Source: Bacillota bacterium
Lineage (GTDB): Bacteria; Bacillota; Clostridia; Oscillospirales; Ruminococcaceae
Direction: 5' to 3'
Length of the DNA stretch: 64,000 nt
Assembly: GCA_023418925.1 (NCBI GenBank)
Contig: JAEZYS010000006.1
Span: 1 to 64,000, forward strand
Shown here piece after piece: positions 7,814 to 16,791 of the stretch (position 1 is the first letter of the stretch; each line of letters begins with the position of its first letter). Below the pieces are notes generated by a model, which was not told the origin of the DNA, searched no databases, and saw only the letters and a program-made list of their open reading frames with translations. The position numbers and the translations under genes are program-made.

Positions 7814-8761
7814 TTAAAGGAATTTACTTGAAAACCATACATCTTTTACAGTAAATTCTCTGCCATTAAGATATCCTAGACATCCACTGTCAGTTTTAAA
7901 ACTGAAAATAAGTTTATAAGAATACAAAGCCTGTGTCTTTATTTTATATTCTTTATTTATCCTGTTTATGCCATATTTGCCATCACCAAGCAACGGACAA
8001 CCAATATATGCCATGTGAGCTCTGATTTGATGAGTTCTTCCTGTAAGTAATTCGACCTCAACCAAAGCAAGATTATTTTTCTTTTTGAGAACTTTGTATT
8101 TTGTAATTATTGTCTTACTATTTTCGGTCTTCCTTGACGATACAGTAACTGTGTTCGTATCCGAATTTTTCTCAAGGTAAGCTGTTATTGTATCTTCATC
8201 TTTGGGAGGGTAACCTACTGTAATACAAAGATATTTTTTTTCAAGTTCCCTGTCCTTGATTTTCTGATTTAAAATTCTAAGACTTTCAGCATTTTTAGCA
8301 GCAATGACAATTCCACCTGTATTTCTGTCCAATCTGTTACAAAGAGCTGGTGTAAAGCTGTTTTCCTTTTCAGGGTTATATTCACCTTTTTCATAAAGAT
8401 AATGCTTTAGTCTGTTAATTAAAGTATCCGTAGTTTTTTCATCGTCTTCATGTACAACTAATCCGTTTTTTTTGTCAATTAATATTATATTTTCATCCTC
8501 ATAAACTACACTAATTGAAGAAGATACAGACAAGAATTCAGTTTCAGGTTTTTCATCAAGAAACTCATCATTAATATAAAGATTCATGATATCTCCTTCA
8601 GAAAGCTTAGTGGAGATATCACATTTCTTTCCATTCAGTTTAATTCTTTTTAAACGTAGATATTTATATAATAGGCTTTTAGGCAGACGAGGAACAGCCT
8701 TCTGTATAAACTTGTCAACTCTTTGTCCGCTATCATTTTTATTTATAATTAATTCTTTCAT
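7814..8761 (-). CDS. RluA-family RNA pseudouridine synthase
   Basis: The 315-residue product has an N-terminal S4 RNA-binding domain (about 12-70) and a C-terminal pseudouridine synthase domain with the catalytic Asp in NRLDRNTGG (Asp145), then ITKYKVL and TGRTHQIRAHMA. This layout fits the RluC/RluD branch, which modifies 23S rRNA, but the exact target uridines cannot be read from sequence. AAGGAATGAC precedes ATG 8761. It is monocistronic or the first gene of the minus-strand run, divergent from radC with 226 bases between them. Confidence 0.94.
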   Translation of the reverse strand: MKELIINKNDSGQRVDKFIQKAVPRLPKSLLYKYLRLKRIKLNGKKCDISTKLSEGDIMNLYINDEFLDEKPETEFLSVSSSISVVYEDENIILIDKKNGLVVHEDDEKTTDTLINRLKHYLYEKGEYNPEKENSFTPALCNRLDRNTGGIVIAAKNAESLRILNQKIKDRELEKKYLCITVGYPPKDEDTITAYLEKNSDTNTVTVSSRKTENSKTIITKYKVLKKKNNLALVEVELLTGRTHQIRAHMAYIGCPLLGDGKYGINRINKEYKIKTQALYSYKLIFSFKTDSGCLGYLNGREFTVKDVWFSSKFL

Positions 8762-8918
8762 ATACTTGTCATTCCTTATTTCATAATTATTAGTATTTAT
8801 AACAGGAGCATGATCAATAATAAATTAAACACATAGCAATTTTATAGTGACTCATTGTAAATATGCTTTAATATTTAGGTTTTTTACATTATATCACACA
8901 ATTATTTTTAAAAATACC

Positions 8919-8947
8919 TTTTCAAATAAAATTTTATGTAGTATAAT
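8919..8947 (+). promoter_or_regulatory. Likely sigma-A promoter of radC
   Basis: TTTTCA (8919-8924) and TATAAT (8942-8947) are separated by 17 bases. The -10 box is perfect and the -35 box weak. The expected start is near 8954, about 33 bases before the radC start codon. Confidence 0.5.
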
Positions 8948-8986
8948 ATTTTTAAACGTTTGTTTTGCAATTGAAAGGAACATTAA

Positions 8987-9688
8987 ATGAATAACACAAA
9001 TAACAGCATTGTAACACATGAAGGACATAGACAACGGATGAAAAAAAGATTCTTGCGAACAGGCTTCGAAGCCTTTGAACCTCATCAGATTCTTGAAATG
9101 ATACTATTCTATACATGTCCAAGAAAAGACACAAATGAAATGGCACATATGCTTATAAACAAATTTGGTAATATAGCTAATGTATTTGAGGCAGATATTA
9201 ACCAGCTTACATCTGTTAATGGTATTACAGAAAATACTGCAATTTTATTTAAAATTATTACTAATTCTGTTTCAGTTTATTATGATACAAAATCCAGATC
9301 TATGGTCTATGACTCCAGCAGCAAATTAAAAAATCTTTTTGCCCCTTGCTTTATAGGTCTATCACAAGAACAGTTCCGGGTAGCTTGTTTTGATAATAAT
9401 CTAAGACTGATTGAAAATAAAGTTTTGTTCACAGGAAATGTAAGTTATTCATACGTAAGTACAAGGACTGTAGTTGAATTTATTCTGGGTTGTCATTCTT
9501 CATTGGTTGTATTTGCACATAACCATCCGAAATCTGAACCTACACCTTCACCACAGGATGTACGGACTACACGAATGATAAATGAAGTCCTGAAGGGTTT
9601 AGGGATTAAACTTATTGATCATATTATTGTAGGAGAAGTCAGCCAGGTTTCAATGAGAGATACAGCCGTACTTAATATATTTGATTAA
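8987..9688 (+). CDS. radC: RadC-like JAB/MPN domain protein
   Basis: The 233-residue product has the RadC arrangement: an N-terminal helix-hairpin-helix-like part (LINKFGNIANVFEA ... INGITENTA) and a C-terminal JAB1/MPN domain. The metal motif reads AHNHPKSEPTPSPQD, keeping the two His and the Asp of the JAMM site but with KSE in place of the common SGD. Despite its name, RadC has no proven repair role; the domain suggests a metal-dependent peptidase-like activity. GAAAGGAA precedes the ATG. It lies upstream of uvrB and uvrA on the same strand. Confidence 0.93.
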   Translation: MNNTNNSIVTHEGHRQRMKKRFLRTGFEAFEPHQILEMILFYTCPRKDTNEMAHMLINKFGNIANVFEADINQLTSVNGITENTAILFKIITNSVSVYYDTKSRSMVYDSSSKLKNLFAPCFIGLSQEQFRVACFDNNLRLIENKVLFTGNVSYSYVSTRTVVEFILGCHSSLVVFAHNHPKSEPTPSPQDVRTTRMINEVLKGLGIKLIDHIIVGEVSQVSMRDTAVLNIFD

Positions 9689-9808
9689 TGTTTAAAGAAA
9701 GGAACTTGCATAAAAAATACTTACCATTTAATCCTTTCTGCAAATACAAGAGTAAAAACTTTTGCTTTGCAAAACTGAAATAAACAGAAAAAAGGAATGG
9801 AGATTGTT

Positions 9809-11776
9809 ATGGAGAAATTTAAACTTATTTCTGAATATAAACCTTCTGGAGATCAGCCTGAGGCAATAAATAAAATTGTAAATGGAATAAATGGCGGTAT
9901 GAAAGAGCAGACACTTCTTGGAGTTACAGGTTCAGGAAAAACGTTTACAATGGCAAATATTATATCTCAGGTTAACAGGCCTACACTTGTACTTGCTCAT
10001 AATAAAATACTTGCTGCTCAACTATGTTCGGAATTTAAAGAGTTTTTCCCTGAAAATGCTGTTGAGTATTTTGTAAGCTACTACGATTATTATCAGCCTG
10101 AAGCATATATTCCATCTACAGACAGCTTTATTGAAAAGGATTCGGCAATAAATGATGAGATAGACAAGCTTCGCCACTCGGCAACTCTTGCTCTTGCTGA
10201 AAGACGAGATGTTATTATTGTTGCTTCTGTATCATGCATTTACTCCCTTGGATCACCTATCGACTACAGAAAGCTTGTTATTTCACTTAGAAAAGGTATG
10301 CATTTCCCAAGAGAACAACTTCTTGCAAAACTAGTGTCAATACAATATGAACGTAATGATATAAACTTTGTAAGAAATAAGTTCAGAGTACGAGGCGATG
10401 TTGTTGAAATATTCCCGTCTGGTTCAAGTGAAAACGCAATAAGAGTTGAGTATTTTGGTGATGAGATTGACAGAATTTCAGAAATTCATGTCATTACAGG
10501 TAATGTTATTTTAACTCTTTCACATGTTGCTATATATCCTGCATCACACTATGTAATATCTAAGGAAATCCTCCCAGACGCCATAGCTGAAATAGAACAG
10601 GAACTTGATGAGAGAGTAAAGTATTTTAAAGAACACGATATGCTTGTTGAAGCACAGAGAATTTCACAGAGGACTATGTATGACATCGAAATGCTTGAAG
10701 AAATAGGCTTCTGTAAGGGCATTGAAAACTATTCAAGAATACTCACACGCCGTCAACCTGGATGTATTCCATATACACTTATGGACCACTTTCCACAGGA
10801 TTTTCTTCTTTTTGTTGATGAAAGTCATGTTTCTCTCCCACAGGTCAGGGGAATGAGCGGTGGTGATAAGGGAAGAAAAACTACACTTGTTGATTATGGA
10901 TTCAGACTTCCGTCTGCATTTGATAATAGACCATTAAATTTTGATGAATTTTATGATAAGATAAATCAGGTTGTATTTGTATCTGCTACACCTGGAGAAC
11001 TTGAAAAGGATAAGTCAGCTCAGATAGTAGAACAGGTAATCAGACCAACAGGACTTATTGATCCAGAGATTATAGTTAAACCTGTTGAAGGTCAGATTGA
11101 GGATCTTATTTTTGAAATCAATGAACGTATTAAGAAAAATGAACGTGTTCTTATAACTACTCTTACAAAGAAGATGGCTGAAGATCTTACTGCTTACTTT
11201 GACAAAATGGGTATTAAAGTAAGATATATGCATTATGACATTGATACAATTGAACGTATGGAGATTATACGTGATTTAAGACTTGGTGAATTCGATGTTC
11301 TGATTGGAATTAACCTTTTAAGAGAAGGGCTTGATATCCCTGAAGTATCGCTTATAGCAATTCTTGATGCTGATAAGGAAGGCTTCCTGCGTTCTGAAAC
11401 ATCACTTATTCAGATAATCGGACGTGCAGCGAGAAACTCTGAAGGTAAGGTCATAATGTATGCCGACAGTGTTACCAATTCAATGGAAAGAGCAATTTCT
11501 GAAACCGAAAGACGTCGTTCTATTCAGATGGCATATAACAAAGAACACGGCATTGTACCTAAAACAATTAAAAAGGATATACGAAATGTTCTTGAGATAT
11601 CTACAAAGGAAGAAACAGAAAAGAAGACAGAAAAGAGAAAGTATATGCCTTTAAGGGAACGTCAGGAGCTTATTGCAAAGCTTACACAGGAAATGAAGGA
11701 TGCCGCAAAGCTTCTTGAATTTGAGCATGCTGCATATCTCCGTGATAAAATTAACGAATTAAAGGACATGAAATAG
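9809..11776 (+). CDS. uvrB: UvrABC excinuclease subunit B
   Basis: UvrB is the helicase-like damage-verifying subunit of nucleotide excision repair and is loaded by UvrA. The product shows the TGSGKT Walker A motif, the beta-hairpin YYDYYQPEAYIP, DESHVSLPQ, VSATPGELE, the helicase motif GINLLREGLDIPE, IQIIGRAARN, and a C-terminal UVR helix pair (KLTQEMKDAAKLLEFEHAA). I prefer ATG 9809 (655 residues), because GGAG lies six bases upstream, over the in-frame ATG at 9797, which abuts an AAAGGA. It is followed by a GNAT gene and uvrA on the same strand. Confidence 0.97.
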   Translation: MEKFKLISEYKPSGDQPEAINKIVNGINGGMKEQTLLGVTGSGKTFTMANIISQVNRPTLVLAHNKILAAQLCSEFKEFFPENAVEYFVSYYDYYQPEAYIPSTDSFIEKDSAINDEIDKLRHSATLALAERRDVIIVASVSCIYSLGSPIDYRKLVISLRKGMHFPREQLLAKLVSIQYERNDINFVRNKFRVRGDVVEIFPSGSSENAIRVEYFGDEIDRISEIHVITGNVILTLSHVAIYPASHYVISKEILPDAIAEIEQELDERVKYFKEHDMLVEAQRISQRTMYDIEMLEEIGFCKGIENYSRILTRRQPGCIPYTLMDHFPQDFLLFVDESHVSLPQVRGMSGGDKGRKTTLVDYGFRLPSAFDNRPLNFDEFYDKINQVVFVSATPGELEKDKSAQIVEQVIRPTGLIDPEIIVKPVEGQIEDLIFEINERIKKNERVLITTLTKKMAEDLTAYFDKMGIKVRYMHYDIDTIERMEIIRDLRLGEFDVLIGINLLREGLDIPEVSLIAILDADKEGFLRSETSLIQIIGRAARNSEGKVIMYADSVTNSMERAISETERRRSIQMAYNKEHGIVPKTIKKDIRNVLEISTKEETEKKTEKRKYMPLRERQELIAKLTQEMKDAAKLLEFEHAAYLRDKINELKDMK

Positions 11777-11788
11777 GGAGTTATATTA

Positions 11789-12322
11789 ATGGACATAATA
11801 AAACTGACTAAACCTTGCAAAACCTATAAACAACAAATTGAGGAATTTAAGAAGAAATTTTTTGACAATGGAGAACCCGTAATTGACGGAAGTGGTATGC
11901 TTGATCAATTAGAATTTGATTCTTGGCTTGAGAACACTATCCGTAACAGCAGTGAAGAAACTGTCAAAGATGATTGGGCTGTAACTGATTTGTTTCTGGG
12001 AATAAGGGAATCTGATAAAAAAATAGTTGGCATTATTGATTTAAGACACACTCTTGCCAATGAAAACCTGCGCAATTACTGGGGAAATGTAGGATATTCG
12101 GTTGTTCCGGAGGAACGTAGAAAAGGATATGCTGTCAGAATGCTTCAATTGGTAATAGATTATGCAAGGAAAATAGATATAGATGATCTTATGATTGCTT
12201 GCTTTTCTGATAATTCTGCTTCAAAAAAAACAATATTAAAATGCGGAGGACATTTGACAGAACAGAAAAATTACCTTGACGGCAAACCAATGGAAGTATA
12301 TCACATTACAATAAACGACTAA
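11789..12322 (+). CDS. GNAT-family N-acetyltransferase
   Basis: The 177-residue product has the acetyl-CoA binding signature of GNAT enzymes: GYSVVPEERRKGYAVRML corresponds to motif A (V-x-x-x-x-R-x-x-G-x-A), followed by a Ser/Asn-rich SDNSASKKTILKCGG motif B. The substrate is unknown. It lies 12 bases after uvrB and 27 bases before uvrA, in the middle of a repair operon, with a GGGAG ribosome-binding site. A repair role is not implied by the family. Co-expression with uvrB and uvrA is an inference from spacing. Confidence 0.9.
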   Translation: MDIIKLTKPCKTYKQQIEEFKKKFFDNGEPVIDGSGMLDQLEFDSWLENTIRNSSEETVKDDWAVTDLFLGIRESDKKIVGIIDLRHTLANENLRNYWGNVGYSVVPEERRKGYAVRMLQLVIDYARKIDIDDLMIACFSDNSASKKTILKCGGHLTEQKNYLDGKPMEVYHITIND

Positions 12323-12349
12323 TATAGCATACAAAGGGAGAATTATAGA

Positions 12350-15187
12350 ATGGCAATTGATAAAATTATTATCAGAGGAGCAAGAGAACATAATCTTAAA
12401 AACATAAACCTCGAACTTCCGAGGGACAAGCTTATTGTTATGACAGGACTTTCTGGATCAGGAAAATCTTCACTTGCTTTTGATACTATTTACGCTGATG
12501 GTCAGAGAAGATACGTTGAAAGCTTATCATCTTATGCAAGAATGTTCCTCGGTCAAATGGAAAAACCTGACGTTGACAGTATTGAAGGATTATCCCCTGC
12601 TATTTCAATTGATCAGAAAACAACATCTAAAAACCCACGTTCTACTGTCGGAACAGTAACAGAAATATATGATTACCTCCGACTTCTATATGCAAGAATC
12701 GGTATTCCTCATTGTCCTGTCTGCGGACGTGAAATCAAGCAACAGACGGTTGATCAGATTGTTGACAGTATTATGAAACTTTCTGAAGGAACGAAAATTC
12801 AATTACTTGCCCCTGTTATAAGAGGACGAAAGGGAGAACATGTAAAAGAACTTCAAAATGCAAAAAAATCAGGATATGTCCGTGTAAGATGTGACGGTAT
12901 AATATATGATTTATCAGAAGAAATAAAGCTTGAAAAGAATAAGAAGCATAACATTGAAATTGTTGTTGACCGTATTGTTGTAAAACCTCAGATTGAATCA
13001 AGACTTTCAGACAGTATTGAAGTCGCATCAGGTATTTCCGGAGGAATAATCATTGCCGACATAATAGATGGCAAGGAAATAATTTTCTCACAGAATTATG
13101 CATGTCCTGAACACAACATTTCCATTGAGGAACTGACCCCAAGAATGTTTTCCTTCAATAATCCTTTTGGTGCATGTGAAAAATGTACAGGTCTGGGTGT
13201 GTTTATGGAGATAGACCCTGAACTTATAATTCCAAATAAGGATTTATCAATACGTCAGGGTGCCATTAAAAGTATGGGTTGGAACAGCCTTGATGATTCT
13301 TCAATAGCAATGATGTATTATAATGGAATAAGTCAACATTACGGAATTTCACTTGATACACCTGTAAAAGATTTAACAAAAGATCAAATTGATATTTTCC
13401 TGTATGGAACTGGCGAAACAAAGCTCAAACTCCACAGAAGCAATAATTTCGGAGATTCAGTTTATTACAGTTCATTTGAGGGTATTATACCAAACATGCA
13501 AAGAAGGTACAATGAAACAAACTCAGATTTTGCAAGAGAAGAAGTAAGGCAATGTATGTCTGAAAAGCTATGTCCGGAATGCAACGGCATGAGATTGAAA
13601 AAGGAAAGTCTTGCTGTTACAGTCGGAGGTCTGAACATTACTCAGATTACAAATATGTCCGTGAATGACTGCATAAATTTCTTTGCATCCCTAAAAGTTT
13701 CTGAACGTGACAAAATGATTTCAGAAAGAATTATCAAAGAAATAAATGAACGTTTAGGCTTTCTGAAAAGCGTAGGTCTGGAATACCTTACCTTGTCACG
13801 TTCAGCAGGAACACTAAGTGGTGGAGAAAGTCAACGTATCCGTCTTGCAACACAGATAGGTTCATCTCTTGTAGGTGTTCTATATATTCTTGATGAACCA
13901 TCGATTGGACTTCATCAGCGAGATAATGACAAGCTTATTGATACATTAAAACATCTTCGTGATGTTGGAAATACGCTTATCGTTGTTGAGCATGATGAAG
14001 ATACTATGCTGAATGCAGATTATATTGTTGATATAGGACCTTATGCTGGTGTTCACGGTGGTGAAGTAATATGCAGTGGAACTATTGATAATATTCTTGC
14101 ATGTGAAAAATCTATAACAGGACAATACCTAAGCGGAAAAAGATTTATTCCTGTTCCTGTTGTTCGACGCCAAGGAAACGGAAACACTATACGTATTACA
14201 GGTGCGTGTGAAAACAACCTTAAAAATATTGATGTTGAAATTCCTCTTGGTGTATTCACATGTGTAACCGGTGTTTCAGGGTCAGGCAAATCATCTTTGG
14301 TAAACCATATTATTTATAAATACCTTGCTGCAAAGCTTAATCGTGCAAAATTACATTCAAGCAACTTCAAAAGTTTTGAAGGGACAGAAAACCTTGATAA
14401 GGTTATAAATATTGACCAATCTCCGATTGGCCGTACACCTCGTTCAAACCCTGCAACTTATACTGGCGTTTTTAATGATATCAGGGATTTGTTTGCATCA
14501 ACAAATGATGCTAAAATCAAAGGTTATACATCTGGACGTTTCTCCTTCAATGTCAAAGGCGGACGTTGTGAAGCATGCCAAGGTGATGGAATTATAAAGA
14601 TAGAAATGCACTTTCTTCCTGATGTATATATTCCATGTGAAGTGTGTAAGGGAAAGAGATATAACCGTGAAACTCTTGAAGTTCATTATAAGGGTAAATC
14701 TATTCATGATGTACTTGAAATGACAGTCGATGAAGGTGTTGACTTCTTTAGAAATCTGCCAAAAATATATCGTAAGCTTGTTACTTTACAGGAAGTAGGT
14801 CTTGGATATATAAAAATCGGTCAACCTGCGACAACACTTTCAGGTGGTGAAGCGCAACGTGTAAAGCTTGCTACAGAACTATCAAAGCGCGCAACAGGTA
14901 AAACGATTTATATACTTGATGAGCCTACAACGGGGCTTCACACCTATGATGTCCATAAACTTATTGAAGTTTTACAAAGGTTGACTGATACAGGCAATAC
15001 TGTCCTGGTTATTGAGCATAATCTTGATGTAATCAAAACTGCAGACTATATTATAGATTTAGGTCCTGAAGGTGGAGATAAAGGCGGTAATGTTGTTATT
15101 TGTGGTACACCTGAGGAAGTAATGGAATGTCCTGACTCTTATACAGGTAAATACCTGAAAATTAATATTCAGAAACATAAACATTAA
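12350..15187 (+). CDS. uvrA: UvrABC excinuclease subunit A
   Basis: UvrA is the damage-sensing ABC-type ATPase that dimerises and loads UvrB. The 945-residue product has two ATPase modules. The first carries Walker A GLSGSGKSSLAF, zinc-site Cys in CPVCGREI, and the LSGGESQRIRLA signature. The second carries GVSGSGKSSLVN, a zinc finger with CEACQGDG and CEVCKGKR, and LSGGEAQRVKLA followed by YILDEPTTGLH. Length is normal. GGGAG lies ten bases before the ATG. A convergent terminator shared with the Rrf2 gene follows the stop. Confidence 0.98.
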   Translation: MAIDKIIIRGAREHNLKNINLELPRDKLIVMTGLSGSGKSSLAFDTIYADGQRRYVESLSSYARMFLGQMEKPDVDSIEGLSPAISIDQKTTSKNPRSTVGTVTEIYDYLRLLYARIGIPHCPVCGREIKQQTVDQIVDSIMKLSEGTKIQLLAPVIRGRKGEHVKELQNAKKSGYVRVRCDGIIYDLSEEIKLEKNKKHNIEIVVDRIVVKPQIESRLSDSIEVASGISGGIIIADIIDGKEIIFSQNYACPEHNISIEELTPRMFSFNNPFGACEKCTGLGVFMEIDPELIIPNKDLSIRQGAIKSMGWNSLDDSSIAMMYYNGISQHYGISLDTPVKDLTKDQIDIFLYGTGETKLKLHRSNNFGDSVYYSSFEGIIPNMQRRYNETNSDFAREEVRQCMSEKLCPECNGMRLKKESLAVTVGGLNITQITNMSVNDCINFFASLKVSERDKMISERIIKEINERLGFLKSVGLEYLTLSRSAGTLSGGESQRIRLATQIGSSLVGVLYILDEPSIGLHQRDNDKLIDTLKHLRDVGNTLIVVEHDEDTMLNADYIVDIGPYAGVHGGEVICSGTIDNILACEKSITGQYLSGKRFIPVPVVRRQGNGNTIRITGACENNLKNIDVEIPLGVFTCVTGVSGSGKSSLVNHIIYKYLAAKLNRAKLHSSNFKSFEGTENLDKVINIDQSPIGRTPRSNPATYTGVFNDIRDLFASTNDAKIKGYTSGRFSFNVKGGRCEACQGDGIIKIEMHFLPDVYIPCEVCKGKRYNRETLEVHYKGKSIHDVLEMTVDEGVDFFRNLPKIYRKLVTLQEVGLGYIKIGQPATTLSGGEAQRVKLATELSKRATGKTIYILDEPTTGLHTYDVHKLIEVLQRLTDTGNTVLVIEHNLDVIKTADYIIDLGPEGGDKGGNVVICGTPEEVMECPDSYTGKYLKINIQKHKH

Positions 15188-15222
15188 TAATCTGAATAGA
15201 AAATATTTTATTATAATATAAA

Positions 15223-15268
15223 AAGGAACGGGTGGCATAAGATAAATATGCTAACCGTTCCTAATATT
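15223..15268. terminator. Bidirectional terminator between uvrA and the Rrf2 gene
   Basis: AGGAACGG (15223-15230) pairs with CCGTTCCT (15254-15261), and an inner GGCAT/ATGCT stem extends it. The plus side continues into TAATATTTTTAT and the minus side into TTTTATATTA. It sits between two convergent genes. Confidence 0.85.
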
Positions 15269-15272
15269 TTTA

Positions 15273-15671
15273 TCATAAAGAAAACTGATCAAAAGTATGT
15301 TTTTTTAATTCCTCTTCAACATTTTTTGAAATGTCATCAAAAACTTTCCGAAACTGACATGCTCCTGACATTCCCCTGTTACAATTGTAAGAATCACTCA
15401 AACATCTACTTAGGCAATATTTTCCTTCAACTGTTTCAATTACGTCCATCATTGAAATTTCTGAAGGTGCTTTTGCTATTTCATATCCACCCTGAGCACC
15501 CTTATATGATTTTACAATACCTGAAGCTACTAATTTTCTTAGAATTTTAAGTGCAAATCTTAATGTAACGCACGTTTCATCCGCAATAGTCTTTGCATCC
15601 ATTCTTTTTTTCTCTTTTATCAAACAGCCTACTATTCGTACAGCATAATCTGATTCTAATGTAATATGCAT
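15273..15671 (-). CDS. Rrf2-family transcriptional regulator with candidate Fe-S cysteines
   Basis: The 132-residue product has an N-terminal winged helix typical of Rrf2 proteins (MHITLESDYAVRIVGCL, then TCVTLRFALKILRKLVASG and SYKGAQGGYEIAK). The C-terminal half has Cys residues in CLSRCLSDSYNCNRG and ACQF; the three-Cys spacing resembles the Fe-S site of IscR and NsrR. It could therefore sense Fe-S status, oxygen or nitric oxide, but no isc or suf genes are present here. It starts 17 bases after the rpoD stop with an AGAAGGG site, so it looks like the last gene of the dgt-dnaG-rpoD operon. Confidence 0.9.
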   Translation of the reverse strand: MHITLESDYAVRIVGCLIKEKKRMDAKTIADETCVTLRFALKILRKLVASGIVKSYKGAQGGYEIAKAPSEISMMDVIETVEGKYCLSRCLSDSYNCNRGMSGACQFRKVFDDISKNVEEELKKHTFDQFSL

Positions 15672-15688
15672 TTTTTTACCCTTCTCAA

Positions 15689-16771
15689 TTAATCGAGAAA
15701 ATCCTTTACTTTCTTGCTTCTACTTGGATGTCTCAATTTTCTTAAAGCCTTCGCTTCAATCTGTCTTATTCTTTCTCTTGTAACATTAAACTCCTTGCCA
15801 ACCTCTTCAAGAGTACGTGAACGTCCATCTTCAAGCCCGAATCTGAGTCTTAAAACCTTTTCTTCCCTTTCGGTAAGTGTAGAAAGCACCTCACCAAGCT
15901 GCTCTTTAAGTAAGATAAGAGAAGCAGCATCTGCTGGAGCTGGGGCATCATCATCAGGAATGAAATCACCAAGATGGCTGTCTTCTTCTTCACCAATAGG
16001 TGTTTCCAAAGATACAGGATCCTGTGCAATTCTCATTATTTCTCTTATTCTGTCAACAGGCATTTCAAGTTCAGCAGCAATCTCTTCTGGAGAAGGGTCA
16101 TGGCCATTTTTATGAAGAAGCTGGCTGGATACTTTCTTAACCTTCGTAATAGTTTCAACCATATGAACAGGAATTCTTATTGTTCTTGCCTGATCAGCAA
16201 TAGCTCTTGTAATTGCCTGCCTTATCCACCATGTTGCATATGTTGAAAATTTAAATCCTTTAGTATGATCAAATTTTTCAACTGCCTTAATCAGACCGAG
16301 ATTACCTTCTTGAATAAGGTCCAGAAACTGCATTCCTCGTCCAACATATCTTTTTGCAATTGAAACAACAAGTCTGAGGTTTGCTTCTGAAAGACGTTTC
16401 TTTGCTCTGACATCACCGGTAGCCATTCTCTCTGCAAGCTCAATTTCCTCTTCTGCTGAAAGTAACGGAACTCTTCCGATCTCCTTCAGATAAATTTTAA
16501 CTGGGTCATCAATAGCAATTCCATCAGTTGATAATGAAATTTCAATGTCATCCTGAACAGAAGAATCCAGAGGTAAAGCCAAATCTGTATCTACATTGAA
16601 ATCTTCGATAATTTCTATATTCATATTTGCACAATTATCATAGAAATTTTCCATTTGTTCTACATCAAATTCAAGATCCTCAAGAACATCTGTAATTTCT
16701 TTGGTTGATAATTTACCGTTTAACCTTCCTTGTTCCATTAAGCTTTCTATAGTTCTTTTTTCATTAACCAT
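15689..16771 (-). CDS. rpoD: Primary RNA polymerase sigma factor (sigma-A)
   Basis: The 360-residue length matches Firmicute sigma-A. In order it has a short region 1.1, region 1.2 (DDPVKIYLKEIGRVPLLS), region 2 with the core-binding LDLIQEGNLGLIKAVEKFD and the -10 recognition FSTYATWWIRQAITRAIAD, region 3 (IPVHMVETI onward), and region 4 with the -35 reading helix TLEEVGKEFNVTRERIRQIE. The promoters I find in this window fit that specificity. It follows dnaG by 20 bases; AAAGGAAG precedes the ATG. Confidence 0.98.
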   Translation of the reverse strand: MVNEKRTIESLMEQGRLNGKLSTKEITDVLEDLEFDVEQMENFYDNCANMNIEIIEDFNVDTDLALPLDSSVQDDIEISLSTDGIAIDDPVKIYLKEIGRVPLLSAEEEIELAERMATGDVRAKKRLSEANLRLVVSIAKRYVGRGMQFLDLIQEGNLGLIKAVEKFDHTKGFKFSTYATWWIRQAITRAIADQARTIRIPVHMVETITKVKKVSSQLLHKNGHDPSPEEIAAELEMPVDRIREIMRIAQDPVSLETPIGEEEDSHLGDFIPDDDAPAPADAASLILLKEQLGEVLSTLTEREEKVLRLRFGLEDGRSRTLEEVGKEFNVTRERIRQIEAKALRKLRHPSRSKKVKDFLD

Positions 16772-16791
16772 TATAAAGTCTTCCTTTCCAA

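Noticed and set aside
15273..15671. Calling the Rrf2 protein iscR or nsrR
   Set aside because: The Cys pattern is compatible with both, but no isc, suf or nitric-oxide genes are nearby to decide.
15714..16115. 133-codon open frame antisense to rpoD
   Set aside because: It overlaps the conserved sigma-A regions 3 and 4 and is rich in Ser/Leu as expected from reading the complement of rpoD codons.
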